From Streptomyces roseirectus (GTDB taxonomy: Bacteria; Actinomycetota; Actinomycetes; Streptomycetales; Streptomycetaceae), in contig NZ_CP060828.1 in the NCBI RefSeq assembly GCF_014489635.1, forward strand, positions 4,254,001 to 4,318,000: DNA of 64,000 nucleotides, in the 5' to 3' direction. Position numbers and translations under genes: made by a program. The notes under the pieces are model-generated. The model searched no databases and was not told the DNA's origin. It was given only the letters and a program-made list of their open reading frames with translations. Shown here piece after piece: positions 8,500 through 16,216 of this stretch (within the stretch, counting starts at the first letter, position 1; each line of letters starts with the position of its first letter).

Positions 8500-10748
8500 G
8501 TGGGCTCCGGGGTGGCGGGGATCAGGCGCAGCACACACGCCCCCCTCGCACGGGCGTGGTCAAGTGCCGTCGCCAGCGCGGGAGTCGGGGGCGCGGCGAG
8601 GCAGATCAGGACGGGGGTGTCGGGGAGGTGCGCGGTGAGCCGGGCGGCGGTGACGGTCGACCAGGTGGCCTCGTCCAAGTCCGCGCCGTCGGTGTACTCG
8701 GCGGACAGGAAGGCATACGGGAGGGCGTCCGCCAGGGGGGCGAGGTCCGGGGGCAACGGGCGGGCGCCCAAGGTGACATTGTCGACCAGGCCGGCGAAGC
8801 CGAGGCGCAGCGGATCAGGCGGAACCAACAACACCGGGCCCGTGGTCGACGTCATGAGCCTGCGCAGGACGTCCGTGGCGGCACGGTACGTGACGAGACA
8901 CACGGAGGCACCGGGCGCGACACGCACCTCCCTGACGGGGAACCCCGGCTGGACCAGGCGGATACGGAGGCCGCCGCCGGGGAGCGGGCGGACGGTCAGG
9001 TGCTCGCCGGGGGTGTGGGGGGTGCCGGGGGTACGGGGTTCGCCGGGGGCGCCGGGCTCTCGGGGGGCGCCGGGGTCGCGGGGTTCACCGGAGGCGCGGG
9101 GTACGCCGAGGGCGCCGGGGTCACGGGGCTCGCCGGGGTTACGGGGTTCACCGGAGGCGCGGGGCTCACCGGAGGCGCGGGGTTCACCGAGGGCGCCGGG
9201 GGTGCGGGGTGCGCCGGGTGCGCCGGGGGTGCGGGGTGCGCCGGGGGCGCCGGGGTCATGGGGCTCGCCGGGGTTACGGGGCTCACCGGAGGCGCGGGGT
9301 TCACCGAGGGCGCCGGGGGTGCGGGGTGCGCCGGGGGCGCCGGGGTCATGGGGCTCGCCGGGGTTACGGGGCTCACCGGAGGCGCGGGGTACGCCGAGGG
9401 CGCCGGGGGTGCGGGGTGCGCCGGGGGCGCCGGGGTCATGGGGGGCGCCGGGCTCTCTGGGGGTACCGGGGTCGCGGGGGGCGCCGGGGTTACAGGGCTC
9501 GCGGGGGTCGCGGGGGTCGCGGGGTTCGCCAGGCGTGCGGGGCGCGGGCGTCCCTGTGGGGGTCCCTGCCGCCGTCAGCACCAGCGCCCGCACCCGGCGC
9601 AGCGCGGTGACGCCGTGCCGCACCGCCGTGAGATCCCTCGGGCCGACGGCGGCCCGATACAGCAGAACGGCGGCCAGCACCGCCCCCGCCTCCAACCCCG
9701 GCCGAGAGCCCGCCACGAGAAACGCCGTCAGCGCGAGACCGAGCGCGGACCCCCGCGCGACGAGGGGCCGCCACCGGGCACGCCGAGCGAGGGCCAGCCA
9801 TTGCGCACGCCCGAACTCGGCGTCGGTGTGGGCGGGTTGTCGGGGCTGGGCGGCGTTGGTGCGGGCATGCTGCCCGGCCTGGACAGCGTCGGTGCGGGCG
9901 GGTTGCTGAAGCTGGACGGCGTCGGCGCAGGCATGGCGTCGGCCCCGTACAGCGTTGGTGCGGGCAAGTTGCCCGACCTGGACGACGTCGGCGCGGACGA
10001 GTTGCTGAAGCTGGACAGCGCCGACGCGGGCGGATCGCTGAGGCTGGACGGCATCGGTGCGGGCGGATCGCTGGACCTGGACAGCGTCGGCGCGGGCATG
10101 CTGCCTGACCTGGACGGCGTCGCCTGAGGCGGATCGCCGGACCCCCATGACGATGTCGCGGACATGTCGCCGGGCCCTTATGCCGACGCCGAAGGCGAGT
10201 TGCCGGACCCTCATGGCGGCGTCGAAAACGTGTCGCCGCACCCGCACGCCCCCGCCGAGCACCGCCACCCCGGCGCACGCCCACCCCGCCGGGGCGTATG
10301 CCGCGCCGAGCGCCCCGCACACTCCGCCCACGACCACGACGTCCCGCACGAGCCGCGCCCCCGGCCCCACCAACGTCCCCGGCTTCGGCTCCCACCGCAC
10401 CGCGACCCCCGCCGCCGCGTGCACGGCGTCCCCCAACTCCCGGTCCCCCGCGTCCAGTCGCCCGTCCTCCGCCGCCCCCGCGATGACCCCCAGCACAGTC
10501 CGCCGGGCCGCGTGATCAACCGCGCGGGCCGCGCGGGGCACGAGAACCGCGTCCAGCGTCCCGGCCACCCACCACACCACACCACACCCGACGAGCCCGT
10601 ACCCGAGACCCCCCTGCCCGCCGCCCCGCAGAAGCACCAGAACCGCCCCGACCTGCGCCACCGCGCCGCACAGGGTGACCACGAGAAGCCCCCAGAGAAC
10701 GGAGAGAGAGGGCGGACGCCGAGCGAGGAACTGCCGGCGGACTCTCAC
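8496..10748 (-). CDS. ABC-exporter-like membrane protein with degenerate ATPase and collagen-like linker
   Basis: About 750 residues. The N-terminal 180 residues have paired hydrophobic helices (LWGLLVVTLCGAVAQVGAVL and others) like an exporter half. An Ala/Val/Gln/Arg repeat (units near ARTDAVQVQRS) is inserted at about 220-330. More membrane helices follow, then a long xPx repeat (PGAPGAPRT, GEPRDPG). The last 170 residues align by eye with an ABC nucleotide-binding domain: FPVREVRVAPGASVCLV at the Walker A position, VPPDPLRLGFAGLVDNVTLG at the Q-loop position, and LICLAAPPTPALATALDHAR at the Walker B/D-loop position. The Walker A glycines and lysine are gone and the Q-loop Gln is Pro, so ATP hydrolysis is unlikely. 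GTG at 10748 follows CAGGAG; a TTG at 10769 is the alternative start. Confidence 0.7.
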   Translation of the reverse strand: MRVRRQFLARRPPSLSVLWGLLVVTLCGAVAQVGAVLVLLRGGGQGGLGYGLVGCGVVWWVAGTLDAVLVPRAARAVDHAARRTVLGVIAGAAEDGRLDAGDRELGDAVHAAAGVAVRWEPKPGTLVGPGARLVRDVVVVGGVCGALGAAYAPAGWACAGVAVLGGGVRVRRHVFDAAMRVRQLAFGVGIRARRHVRDIVMGVRRSASGDAVQVRQHARADAVQVQRSARTDAVQPQRSARVGAVQLQQLVRADVVQVGQLARTNAVRGRRHACADAVQLQQPARTDAVQAGQHARTNAAQPRQPAHTDAEFGRAQWLALARRARWRPLVARGSALGLALTAFLVAGSRPGLEAGAVLAAVLLYRAAVGPRDLTAVRHGVTALRRVRALVLTAAGTPTGTPAPRTPGEPRDPRDPREPCNPGAPRDPGTPREPGAPHDPGAPGAPRTPGALGVPRASGEPRNPGEPHDPGAPGAPRTPGALGEPRASGEPRNPGEPHDPGAPGAPRTPGAPGAPRTPGALGEPRASGEPRASGEPRNPGEPRDPGALGVPRASGEPRDPGAPREPGAPGEPRTPGTPHTPGEHLTVRPLPGGGLRIRLVQPGFPVREVRVAPGASVCLVTYRAATDVLRRLMTSTTGPVLLVPPDPLRLGFAGLVDNVTLGARPLPPDLAPLADALPYAFLSAEYTDGADLDEATWSTVTAARLTAHLPDTPVLICLAAPPTPALATALDHARARGACVLRLIPATPEPT
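9001..9540 (-). repeat. 9-bp-based collagen-like coding repeat
   Basis: Dozens of triplet-of-codon units read as xPG/xPR on the coding strand (GAPGAPRTPGALG-type). Longer blocks of about 105-120 bp recur, for example around 9190, 9290 and 9390. Every third residue is Pro rather than Gly, so this is collagen-like only in periodicity. Confidence 0.85.
9830..10130 (-). repeat. Ala-Val-Gln coding repeat, period about 14 codons
   Basis: In-frame units resembling ARTDAVQVQRS are repeated about nine times inside the ABC-like protein, between the first and second hydrophobic blocks. The units are diverged from each other, so this array is older than the near-perfect arrays elsewhere in the window. 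Confidence 0.8.
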
Positions 10749-10915
10749 GACACACGACTCCTGGCTCAACGACAGACACGACCGGAACAGCCACCGGCCC
10801 CACCGCCACCCTCACAACTCCCCCGGCCCCGCTGAAAGGCCCGTTCCTCGGGACGAAACACGGGTGGGACGACCCACGTTGTGGACGCCGCCGTGTCAGT
10901 GTTCGGTCGTGCTGG

Positions 10916-10933
10916 GAGTAAGTACGCATACTC
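10916..10933. promoter_or_regulatory. inverted repeat upstream of the WXG/DUF1023 operon
   Basis: GAGTA at 10916-10920 and TACTC at 10929-10933 are inverted around an 8-nt centre that is itself nearly symmetric (AGTACGCA). It lies about 125 bp before the first gene of the rightward operon and in a stretch of lower GC, so it could be an operator. The binding factor is unknown. Confidence 0.4.
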
Positions 10934-11058
10934 AGTGCCGATTTGAGTGATCCCACGGGCGTCGCACAGCACCCCCACCCGTAATCTTTGTCATGGCAGC
11001 CTCACCAGACACGAGCAGAAGCGAAACGGGGCTCGGGACATGGGGAGGGTGACCGCCG

Positions 11059-11481
11059 ATGGCATGGGACGAGTGGGAACAGCTCAAGGCACAGGCCGCC
11101 GAGCGGCATACCTCTCATACCCGGCTCAACAGCGCCTCGGCTGACGGCTCGGGCGGCACCGGCACGCTCAAGCACAAAGGCGGCCCTTGGACAAAAGCGG
11201 CCGGTACGGCGGACGAACTACAGACCAGCACCGTAACCTCCGGTGTCGACCTCCGCGCCGCGCACGACGGGATCAGCGGCAGCCTCGAAGGGCTGGTCAG
11301 CCTCAGCACGCTGAAGACCGTTCTCACCTCCTGGGACGAACGCCTCAGTGCTGTCCGTGACGAGTGCGGCGACCTGGAGCCCAAACTGCGGCAGGTCGCC
11401 AAGGACATGGGCGAAGTCGACGCGGCGGCGGCCGACAAGACCAAGAGCGTCCAGGTGCCCGACACGAGGAAAGCGGAGTGA
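11059..11481 (+). CDS. small helical WXG/ESX-type protein
   Basis: 140 residues, mainly helical, starting MAWDEWEQLKAQAAERH. It resembles the small proteins encoded just before DUF1023 hydrolases in streptomycetes, with a tryptophan-bearing first helix and a Gly-rich spacer, followed by long amphipathic helices (LSTLKTVLTSWDERLSAVRD). There is no signal peptide. ATG at 11059 follows GGGGAGGG at a long spacing. The stop overlaps the next gene by 4 nt. A role as a secreted partner of the hydrolase is inferred from context only. Confidence 0.75.
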   Translation: MAWDEWEQLKAQAAERHTSHTRLNSASADGSGGTGTLKHKGGPWTKAAGTADELQTSTVTSGVDLRAAHDGISGSLEGLVSLSTLKTVLTSWDERLSAVRDECGDLEPKLRQVAKDMGEVDAAAADKTKSVQVPDTRKAE

Positions 11482-13274
11482 CGATCACTTCCGGACTGAC
11501 CTGGCCACAGCTTCGAGACCTCAAGCTGTCCGAGCTGACCGACGCGGCCGACGGGTGGAACGCCGCGTCGAAGCATGCCGGATCGGCACGCGAACGGGTG
11601 GACGGCGACATGAGCGGCAGCCTCGCCAAGACCCAGGAGAGCGAGTCGGCGACGGCCGCAGTCAAACGGTTGAAACGGCTCAGCGAGAACTACCACTACA
11701 TCCACACCGAGTGCGCTCTCGTGCGGGCCTCGGTCGAAGCGCTGGGGATCGAACTCGCCGCTCCGCAGAAGCAGTTGCGGGACGCGCTGGAGGATGCGGC
11801 GGCCAACTGCTACACCGTCCACGCGGACGGGCGGATCGACTACCCGGCCGGTGGCAAGAACGCGATGACCGGCGAGCTGGTTCCCGGGGGAACCGTGGTG
11901 GGCAACAACGGCCTGATCGGCTCCGGCAACAGCGGCCTCCGCCGCGACGGCAACGGTATGTACTCTCCCGGCATGGGGCCTGGCGCACCGGCGTTGAAGA
12001 GCCCCAACCCCCATCTCGCGAAAGCTCAGGAGATCGCCGACCGCATCGCCCGCGCCCTGCGCGAGGCACGTGAGATCGATGACCGCTACAACTCCGCGCT
12101 GGGGAAACTGAAGGCCGCTCCGGGCCTCACGGTCGACACCAGGACCTGGGCCGACGTGGCCGCCGACGTCAACGCGGTGAGCGGCGCGGCGCAGAACTAC
12201 CTCGCCGATCACCTGCCGTTCGACAAGTCGCCGGCCGACCGCAAGGAATGGTGGGACCACCTCAGCGAGGAACAGCGCGAGGAGTACCTCACGTCTTTCC
12301 CAGACGTCATCGGAAACCTCGACGGAATCCCTTCCGCCGTCCGCGACGAAGCGAACAGGGAGAATCTGACGCTCCTTATCGCGAAGCTGGACGGGCAGCC
12401 CGAGTCGAAAGACATGCTGGCGGGGCTGAAGGGGATACAGACGAAGCTCCAGGAAACCGTCGACCCTCCCATGTATCTGCTGGGCATCGGCGACCGGGGG
12501 AACGGCCGCGCCATTGTCAGCTACGGGGATCCTGACACGTCGAAGAACGTCGCCGCTTATGTCCCGGGGCTGGGCACCAAGCTTGACAAGGACTTTGCCA
12601 ATGGCACCTTGGATCGGGCGCTTTACACGAAAATGGGCGCTGACCGGCACGACAGTGATTCAACTGCTTCCATAGTCTGGCTCGGGTACGACGCACCCCA
12701 GTCCATCGATGTCGCGTCCACCACCTCCGCAGAACACGGGGCCCCCGACTACAACAGCTTCATGGACGGAATCACCGCGACCAACGGCCAGAAGGACCTC
12801 CACCTCACAGCGATCGGGCACTCGTACGGGTCCCGCATGGTCGGGGAAGCGGCCATGCGGCCAGGGGGCATCCCCGGGGCGGATGACATCATCCTGCTCG
12901 GCAGCCCCGGCACCGGAGCCGACAATGCGTCCCAACTGAACGTCGGCGCCGATCATGTGTTCGTCGGATCCGCCCAGAATGACCCCGTCACCTGGCTGCC
13001 CTCGAAAGCGGGAGTACTCACCGGTCCGGTCCTCAGCACTCTGCTCATGCCCGAGCACGACCAGAACTGGTTCGGGACGGACCCTGCGAGCGAGGCTTTC
13101 GGCGGCAGGCGATTCAAGGTGGCTGACGGCCCACTTCCCATCGTGGCAGGCCAGGGACCAACACCCGCCCACTCCAACTACTTCAACCCCGCCATCGATC
13201 CAGCCTCGGCAGACAACATCGCTAGGATCGTAGCCGGTAAATCCGACTCCATCACGACTGAGGCACCTCGATGA
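11478..13274 (+). CDS. DUF1023-type alpha/beta hydrolase with N-terminal helical domain
   Basis: 598 residues. The first 200 are helical and WXG-like (LTWPQLRDLKLSELTDAADG), typical of type VII-associated proteins. The C-terminal half is an alpha/beta hydrolase: AAYVPGLGTKL near the first strand, the nucleophile elbow in AIGHSYGSRMVGEAA, a likely acid in VFVGSAQNDPVT, and the His in PAHSNYF. These place it in the DUF1023 family, which has presumed esterase or lipase-like activity of unknown substrate. The GTG start overlaps the previous stop (GTGA), and its own stop overlaps the lipoprotein gene (ATGA). GC is lower than in flanking genes. Confidence 0.85.
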   Translation: MTITSGLTWPQLRDLKLSELTDAADGWNAASKHAGSARERVDGDMSGSLAKTQESESATAAVKRLKRLSENYHYIHTECALVRASVEALGIELAAPQKQLRDALEDAAANCYTVHADGRIDYPAGGKNAMTGELVPGGTVVGNNGLIGSGNSGLRRDGNGMYSPGMGPGAPALKSPNPHLAKAQEIADRIARALREAREIDDRYNSALGKLKAAPGLTVDTRTWADVAADVNAVSGAAQNYLADHLPFDKSPADRKEWWDHLSEEQREEYLTSFPDVIGNLDGIPSAVRDEANRENLTLLIAKLDGQPESKDMLAGLKGIQTKLQETVDPPMYLLGIGDRGNGRAIVSYGDPDTSKNVAAYVPGLGTKLDKDFANGTLDRALYTKMGADRHDSDSTASIVWLGYDAPQSIDVASTTSAEHGAPDYNSFMDGITATNGQKDLHLTAIGHSYGSRMVGEAAMRPGGIPGADDIILLGSPGTGADNASQLNVGADHVFVGSAQNDPVTWLPSKAGVLTGPVLSTLLMPEHDQNWFGTDPASEAFGGRRFKVADGPLPIVAGQGPTPAHSNYFNPAIDPASADNIARIVAGKSDSITTEAPR

Positions 13275-13900
13275 AATTCCGACTGAAATTGGCTTGCAGT
13301 ATCGTATTCACTCTCGCCGTTTCTGGCTGCACGGGAAACTCTGCCGATTCCGGAAAAGCTGGAGGAATTTCCAAGGTGAATATGCAGCAGGCTGCCGAGT
13401 CGGCCGACCAAATCGTTCAGAGGACGCTTTCATCGGTTGTCCCGCCCTTGCAGTGGACCCATCAGACTTCGACCGACACGCTCTGCCTCGATGCCACCTC
13501 GGACAGCCACGAACTTGGAGCGGTCACGCGGAGGGCCGTGGTCATGACGAAGGTCTCGGCTGAGCGAAGGGGCGGGCTGCTCGGGGTGGTGGAGCGGAAC
13601 TGGAAGAAGAGCGGCTACAAGATCACCAGTGTCAACTCGGACAAGGAGTCTCCGGCGATCTTCGCAGAAACCCCTGACGGGTATCGCCTCGGTCTCATTG
13701 TCGGCAGCGCGGGCCAGTTCTTCCTCGAAGTGGCGACCCCGTGCGCAAAGAAATCCGACGTCGCCAGGCCCAAGACCAAGGCCGCCGGGCAGGACTACTA
13801 CGAGCGGAAAGTACCTGGCCCCAACGTCGACGACGCTTTCTGGTCGGCCAAGGAACCTCTCCCCTCGACTTCGCCCACGTCACCGAGCGGCAACTCGTGA
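13271..13900 (+). CDS. putative lipoprotein
   Basis: 209 residues with a lipoprotein signal (MKFRLKLACSIVFTLAVSGC); the lipobox LAVSGC predicts a lipidated Cys20. The mature part contains SADQIVQRTLSSVVPPLQW and two further Cys residues (TLCLDAT, ATPCAKK) that could form a disulphide. It ends in a Ser/Thr/Pro tail. No family is named with confidence. It is the last gene of the coupled operon; an inhibitory or anchoring partner of the hydrolase is plausible but unproven. Confidence 0.8.
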   Translation: MKFRLKLACSIVFTLAVSGCTGNSADSGKAGGISKVNMQQAAESADQIVQRTLSSVVPPLQWTHQTSTDTLCLDATSDSHELGAVTRRAVVMTKVSAERRGGLLGVVERNWKKSGYKITSVNSDKESPAIFAETPDGYRLGLIVGSAGQFFLEVATPCAKKSDVARPKTKAAGQDYYERKVPGPNVDDAFWSAKEPLPSTSPTSPSGNS

Positions 13901-13988
13901 AGTAGCCGAAGGACGGGTGGAGAGGGGGACGTCGTTCGGGAACAACCCCGTGCTCGTGCGCCCCACGCCCTGCTTGAGGAGCCGGCGA

Positions 13989-14207
13989 TCAGCGTGCTGT
14001 TCGGGAGCGCGAACTCCTGTGTCCTGCCCGCCCTGACGCGGTGAGTACGGCGTCGAGTTGCCGTCTCTGCTCACCGCTCAGGCAGGAGCGCGCAACGGGG
14101 TGGTCCAGGATGTCGCGGGCGGCGTAGGCGTCGAGGCTCGCCACATCGGCGACGGCTTGCGGTAAGAGGGCGTCGTGGCAGCTACCGAGCCGGCGCCCGC
14201 CACACAC
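13989..14207 (-). pseudogene. remnant of a conserved streptomycete hypothetical gene
   Basis: The leftward frame reads CGGRRLGSCHDALLPQAVAD and then LDAYAARDILDHPVARSC, which looks like genuine protein with natural amino-acid balance. It is short (72 residues). The same frame stays open for 8 codons upstream of the GTG with no other usual start, and then meets a stop inside the HAD gene. It is probably a truncated gene tail, or a small gene with an unusual start. Its last codons lie in the 24-bp repeat at 14007-14030. Confidence 0.4.
14007..14030. repeat. 24-bp direct repeat, copy 1 of 2
   Basis: Identical to 17514-17537, in the same orientation, and with partial similarity extending about 10 bp further left (GTTC-G-G). 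The two copies bracket the leftward HAD, small-protein and XRE genes. Confidence 0.8.
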
Positions 14208-14232
14208 CTCGCACGCCGCGGTGCGGGAGTTC

Positions 14233-15306
14233 CTACAGGTCGGTTAGGCCAAGCACCTCACGCAGACGCCTCGCCACCACTTTCTCGTCCAGCGCCAGGA
14301 GCGGCGTGATGCCGAGCCTGTGGGCGGCCGCAAGGTTCTCTTCGCTGTCGTCGACGAACAGGCACCGCCCGGCCGGCACCCCGAGCTTGTCGAGCACCAG
14401 GCGGAAGACGGCGGGATCGGGCTTCCGTACTCCGTGCTCTGCGGAGAGCACGACTTCGTCGAAGGTGCCGTGCAAGTCGAACCCGGCGTAGGGGTCGTAC
14501 GGCTCCCGCCCGAGGCTGTTGGACAACACCGCGGTCCTGATCCCGGCAGCCCGTGCTTGCCGGGCCACGTTGAGCACCTGGTGCGCAGGGAAGGCGTCGT
14601 GAAGGTACCGGGCCATCAGGTTGTCGGGCGCGACGCCCATCAGGGCAGCGAACCCTCTGTTCCAGTCGGGCTGCGTGATCTCGCCGAGTTCGAGCTGCCG
14701 GAACAGTTCCTGCCCTCGTGGGTCGGCCCAGGCGCGGAGAAACGTCCCTCGGGCGATCCTCTCCCGGTCCTCGAAGTAGGAGATCACCTCGACCATGTTG
14801 AAGGTCAGGACACCGAAGAAGTCGAAGATCAGGCCCGTGTACTTGGGCTCTGCTGTCGTCGCCATTCCCAAAGCGTACGGGCCGTCCTGCGGGCGCCGCC
14901 GCCCCAGCCCATCAGGGAGAAAGCTCTGTGCATCGCGCGTGACTTCCTCCCGCAAGGGGTTAAAGATCTCCCACGAGTGCTCGCGCGGGTGGCTCGCGAC
15001 CAGATAGCACGCCTCGGGGTCGTCGCCGTCCGATACCGCCTCGCACGCGGGCGCGGAGACGAACTCCCCTGCCCCGTCAGCCCACCAGCGCCACCACAGA
15101 TTTCCGGTTCCGTCGTCCCACTCCTTCACATACACGCAGTGCGCGCCGTCCATCTCGTGTTCCACGGCGAGTTCACAGCGCACGGGAACGGCGCACTGGG
15201 CGTACTCCTTGACGGGGACGGTTTCGCCGTGGGCCTCTGCTGCGGCGACGAGATCCGGCAGGGGCAGGACGGAAATCGATCCGCACGCCCGCACTGTCAT
15301 CGTCAT
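14233..15306 (-). CDS. HAD-family hydrolase with fused N-terminal small domain
   Basis: 357 residues if translated from the ATG at 15306, which has AAAGGA upstream. The C-terminal 210 residues are a HAD hydrolase: LIFDFFGVLTF (motif I, Asp nucleophile and FG in place of the second Asp), TAVLSNSLG (motif II), and VRKPDPAVF with CLFVDDSEENL (motifs III/IV). The motif I second acid appears as F-F-G-V, common in haloacid dehalogenase- and epoxide-hydrolase-like members. The N-terminal 147 residues (MTMTVRACGSISVLPLPDLV, then YLVASHPREHSWEIF) look like a free-standing small streptomycete protein. An internal ATG at 14865 could give the HAD part alone, but its RBS is weak. The fusion is real in this sequence: one continuous frame. 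Confidence 0.72.
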   Translation of the reverse strand: MTMTVRACGSISVLPLPDLVAAAEAHGETVPVKEYAQCAVPVRCELAVEHEMDGAHCVYVKEWDDGTGNLWWRWWADGAGEFVSAPACEAVSDGDDPEACYLVASHPREHSWEIFNPLREEVTRDAQSFLPDGLGRRRPQDGPYALGMATTAEPKYTGLIFDFFGVLTFNMVEVISYFEDRERIARGTFLRAWADPRGQELFRQLELGEITQPDWNRGFAALMGVAPDNLMARYLHDAFPAHQVLNVARQARAAGIRTAVLSNSLGREPYDPYAGFDLHGTFDEVVLSAEHGVRKPDPAVFRLVLDKLGVPAGRCLFVDDSEENLAAAHRLGITPLLALDEKVVARRLREVLGLTDL

Positions 15307-15332
15307 GGGGCGATCCTTTCTGTTGAAGGCGT

Positions 15333-15422
15333 TTACGACATCACCCCGGCGACGATCCATGCGATGGTCACGGCCCACATGACCGCCGCCATGACGACGA
15401 CGATGGTGCACAGGGTCCTCAC
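15333..15422 (-). CDS. 29-residue single-pass membrane peptide
   Basis: The GTG at 15422 overlaps the TGA of the upstream 63-residue gene by 4 nt. The product is almost one transmembrane helix (TIVVVMAAVMWAVTIAWIV) ending at TAA. Translational coupling and composition suggest a real tiny gene in this leftward string; its function is unknown. Confidence 0.55.
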   Translation of the reverse strand: MRTLCTIVVVMAAVMWAVTIAWIVAGVMS

Positions 15423-15610
15423 ACGGGCTCCAGAGCATCCGGGGGCGCGTCCCATTCGATGCCACCGCCTTCGGGACGCACGTACGCGTACAGCTTGGAT
15501 TCGCGGTACTCGGAATTGGGGTTCGTGTGCTCGCGCTCGATCAGGTCCATGAGGACGCCCGTGCGCTGTCCGTCCGTGACCAACTTCCCGATGTGCTCAG
15601 CGGTGACCAT
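15419..15610 (-). CDS. 63-residue hypothetical protein
   Basis: Small soluble protein (MVTAEHIGKLVTDGQRTGVL, with an acidic C-terminus IEWDAPPDALEPV). Its charged composition and coupled position argue that it is real. It overlaps the upstream gene by 14 nt and the downstream peptide gene by 4 nt. No family is recognised. Confidence 0.7.
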   Translation of the reverse strand: MVTAEHIGKLVTDGQRTGVLMDLIEREHTNPNSEYRESKLYAYVRPEGGGIEWDAPPDALEPV

Positions 15611-15830
15611 TGCTCGCCTCCTCCGCGCACTCGGTGCAGTCGGGGTAGGGGCAGGGGGCGAACGTCTGAGTGGGGAGTTCGATCTCGCCGGTTCGGGGGT
15701 TGAGGACGCCGCCGTACTCGGTCCGCCAGTCCGTCAGGGATGCCGCGTCAGTTTCTTCTTCCGTGCCGTCCATGAGCTGGACGAGCTGAGGCTTGCCGAG
15801 GGCGCTGGCGCGGGTGTTGGGCCAGTTCAC
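15597..15830 (-). CDS. 77-residue hypothetical protein with Cys cluster
   Basis: GTG start at 15830 overlapping the upstream TGA (GTGA). The C-terminal part has CPYPDCTEC, a possible metal-binding CX4CX2C arrangement. The N-terminus (MNWPNTRASALGKPQLVQLM) and the stretch YGGVLNPRTGEIELP look like natural protein. Function is unknown. It is part of the small-gene string downstream of the XRE regulator. Confidence 0.7.
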   Translation of the reverse strand: MNWPNTRASALGKPQLVQLMDGTEEETDAASLTDWRTEYGGVLNPRTGEIELPTQTFAPCPYPDCTECAEEASNGHR

Positions 15831-16084
15831 CGGGTGGCCTCCTTGGCGGGCCTGCCGGGTCCCTTCGGGTAGTAGCAGAAGTAGTGCCGGTAGTCGGGGA
15901 GCGCTTGCCCGTTCGTGGTGTGGTCGGCGGCGAGGCGTACGACCCGCGCTCCCATGCCGATCAAGGACTTGCAGTCGGCGCAGGTGTGTCCCCGGGGCGC
16001 ATAGGTCGAGTAGGCGACCGGGGTGGCCGGCACGGCTCGAACAACTCTTCTACGCCGCCCGCTCGGGCTTGTACTGTTGCCCAT
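15827..16084 (-). CDS. 85-residue hypothetical protein with CXXC motif
   Basis: A basic N-terminus (SGRRRRVVRAVPATPV) is followed by HTCADCKSLIGMGARVVRLA, with a CXXC pair plus His. The rest is aromatic (YRHYFCYYPKGPG), so it may bind zinc or DNA. GGAGG precedes two ATGs; the second (16084) has the better spacing, while 16090 is possible. It is first in the coupled string of small genes. Confidence 0.7.
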   Translation of the reverse strand: MGNSTSPSGRRRRVVRAVPATPVAYSTYAPRGHTCADCKSLIGMGARVVRLAADHTTNGQALPDYRHYFCYYPKGPGRPAKEATR

Positions 16085-16216
16085 CGTCATCAACCTCCAC
16101 GTGGTTGGTGGCCAGGCCCCCGGACGCTCGAACGTCGCGGGGGTTCCTTTCAGCAGGCCAGCAAACCGGTGGAGAGGGGAGGTCGGGCAGGGACGTAGCG
16201 CCCTAGTTTTGGGTCC

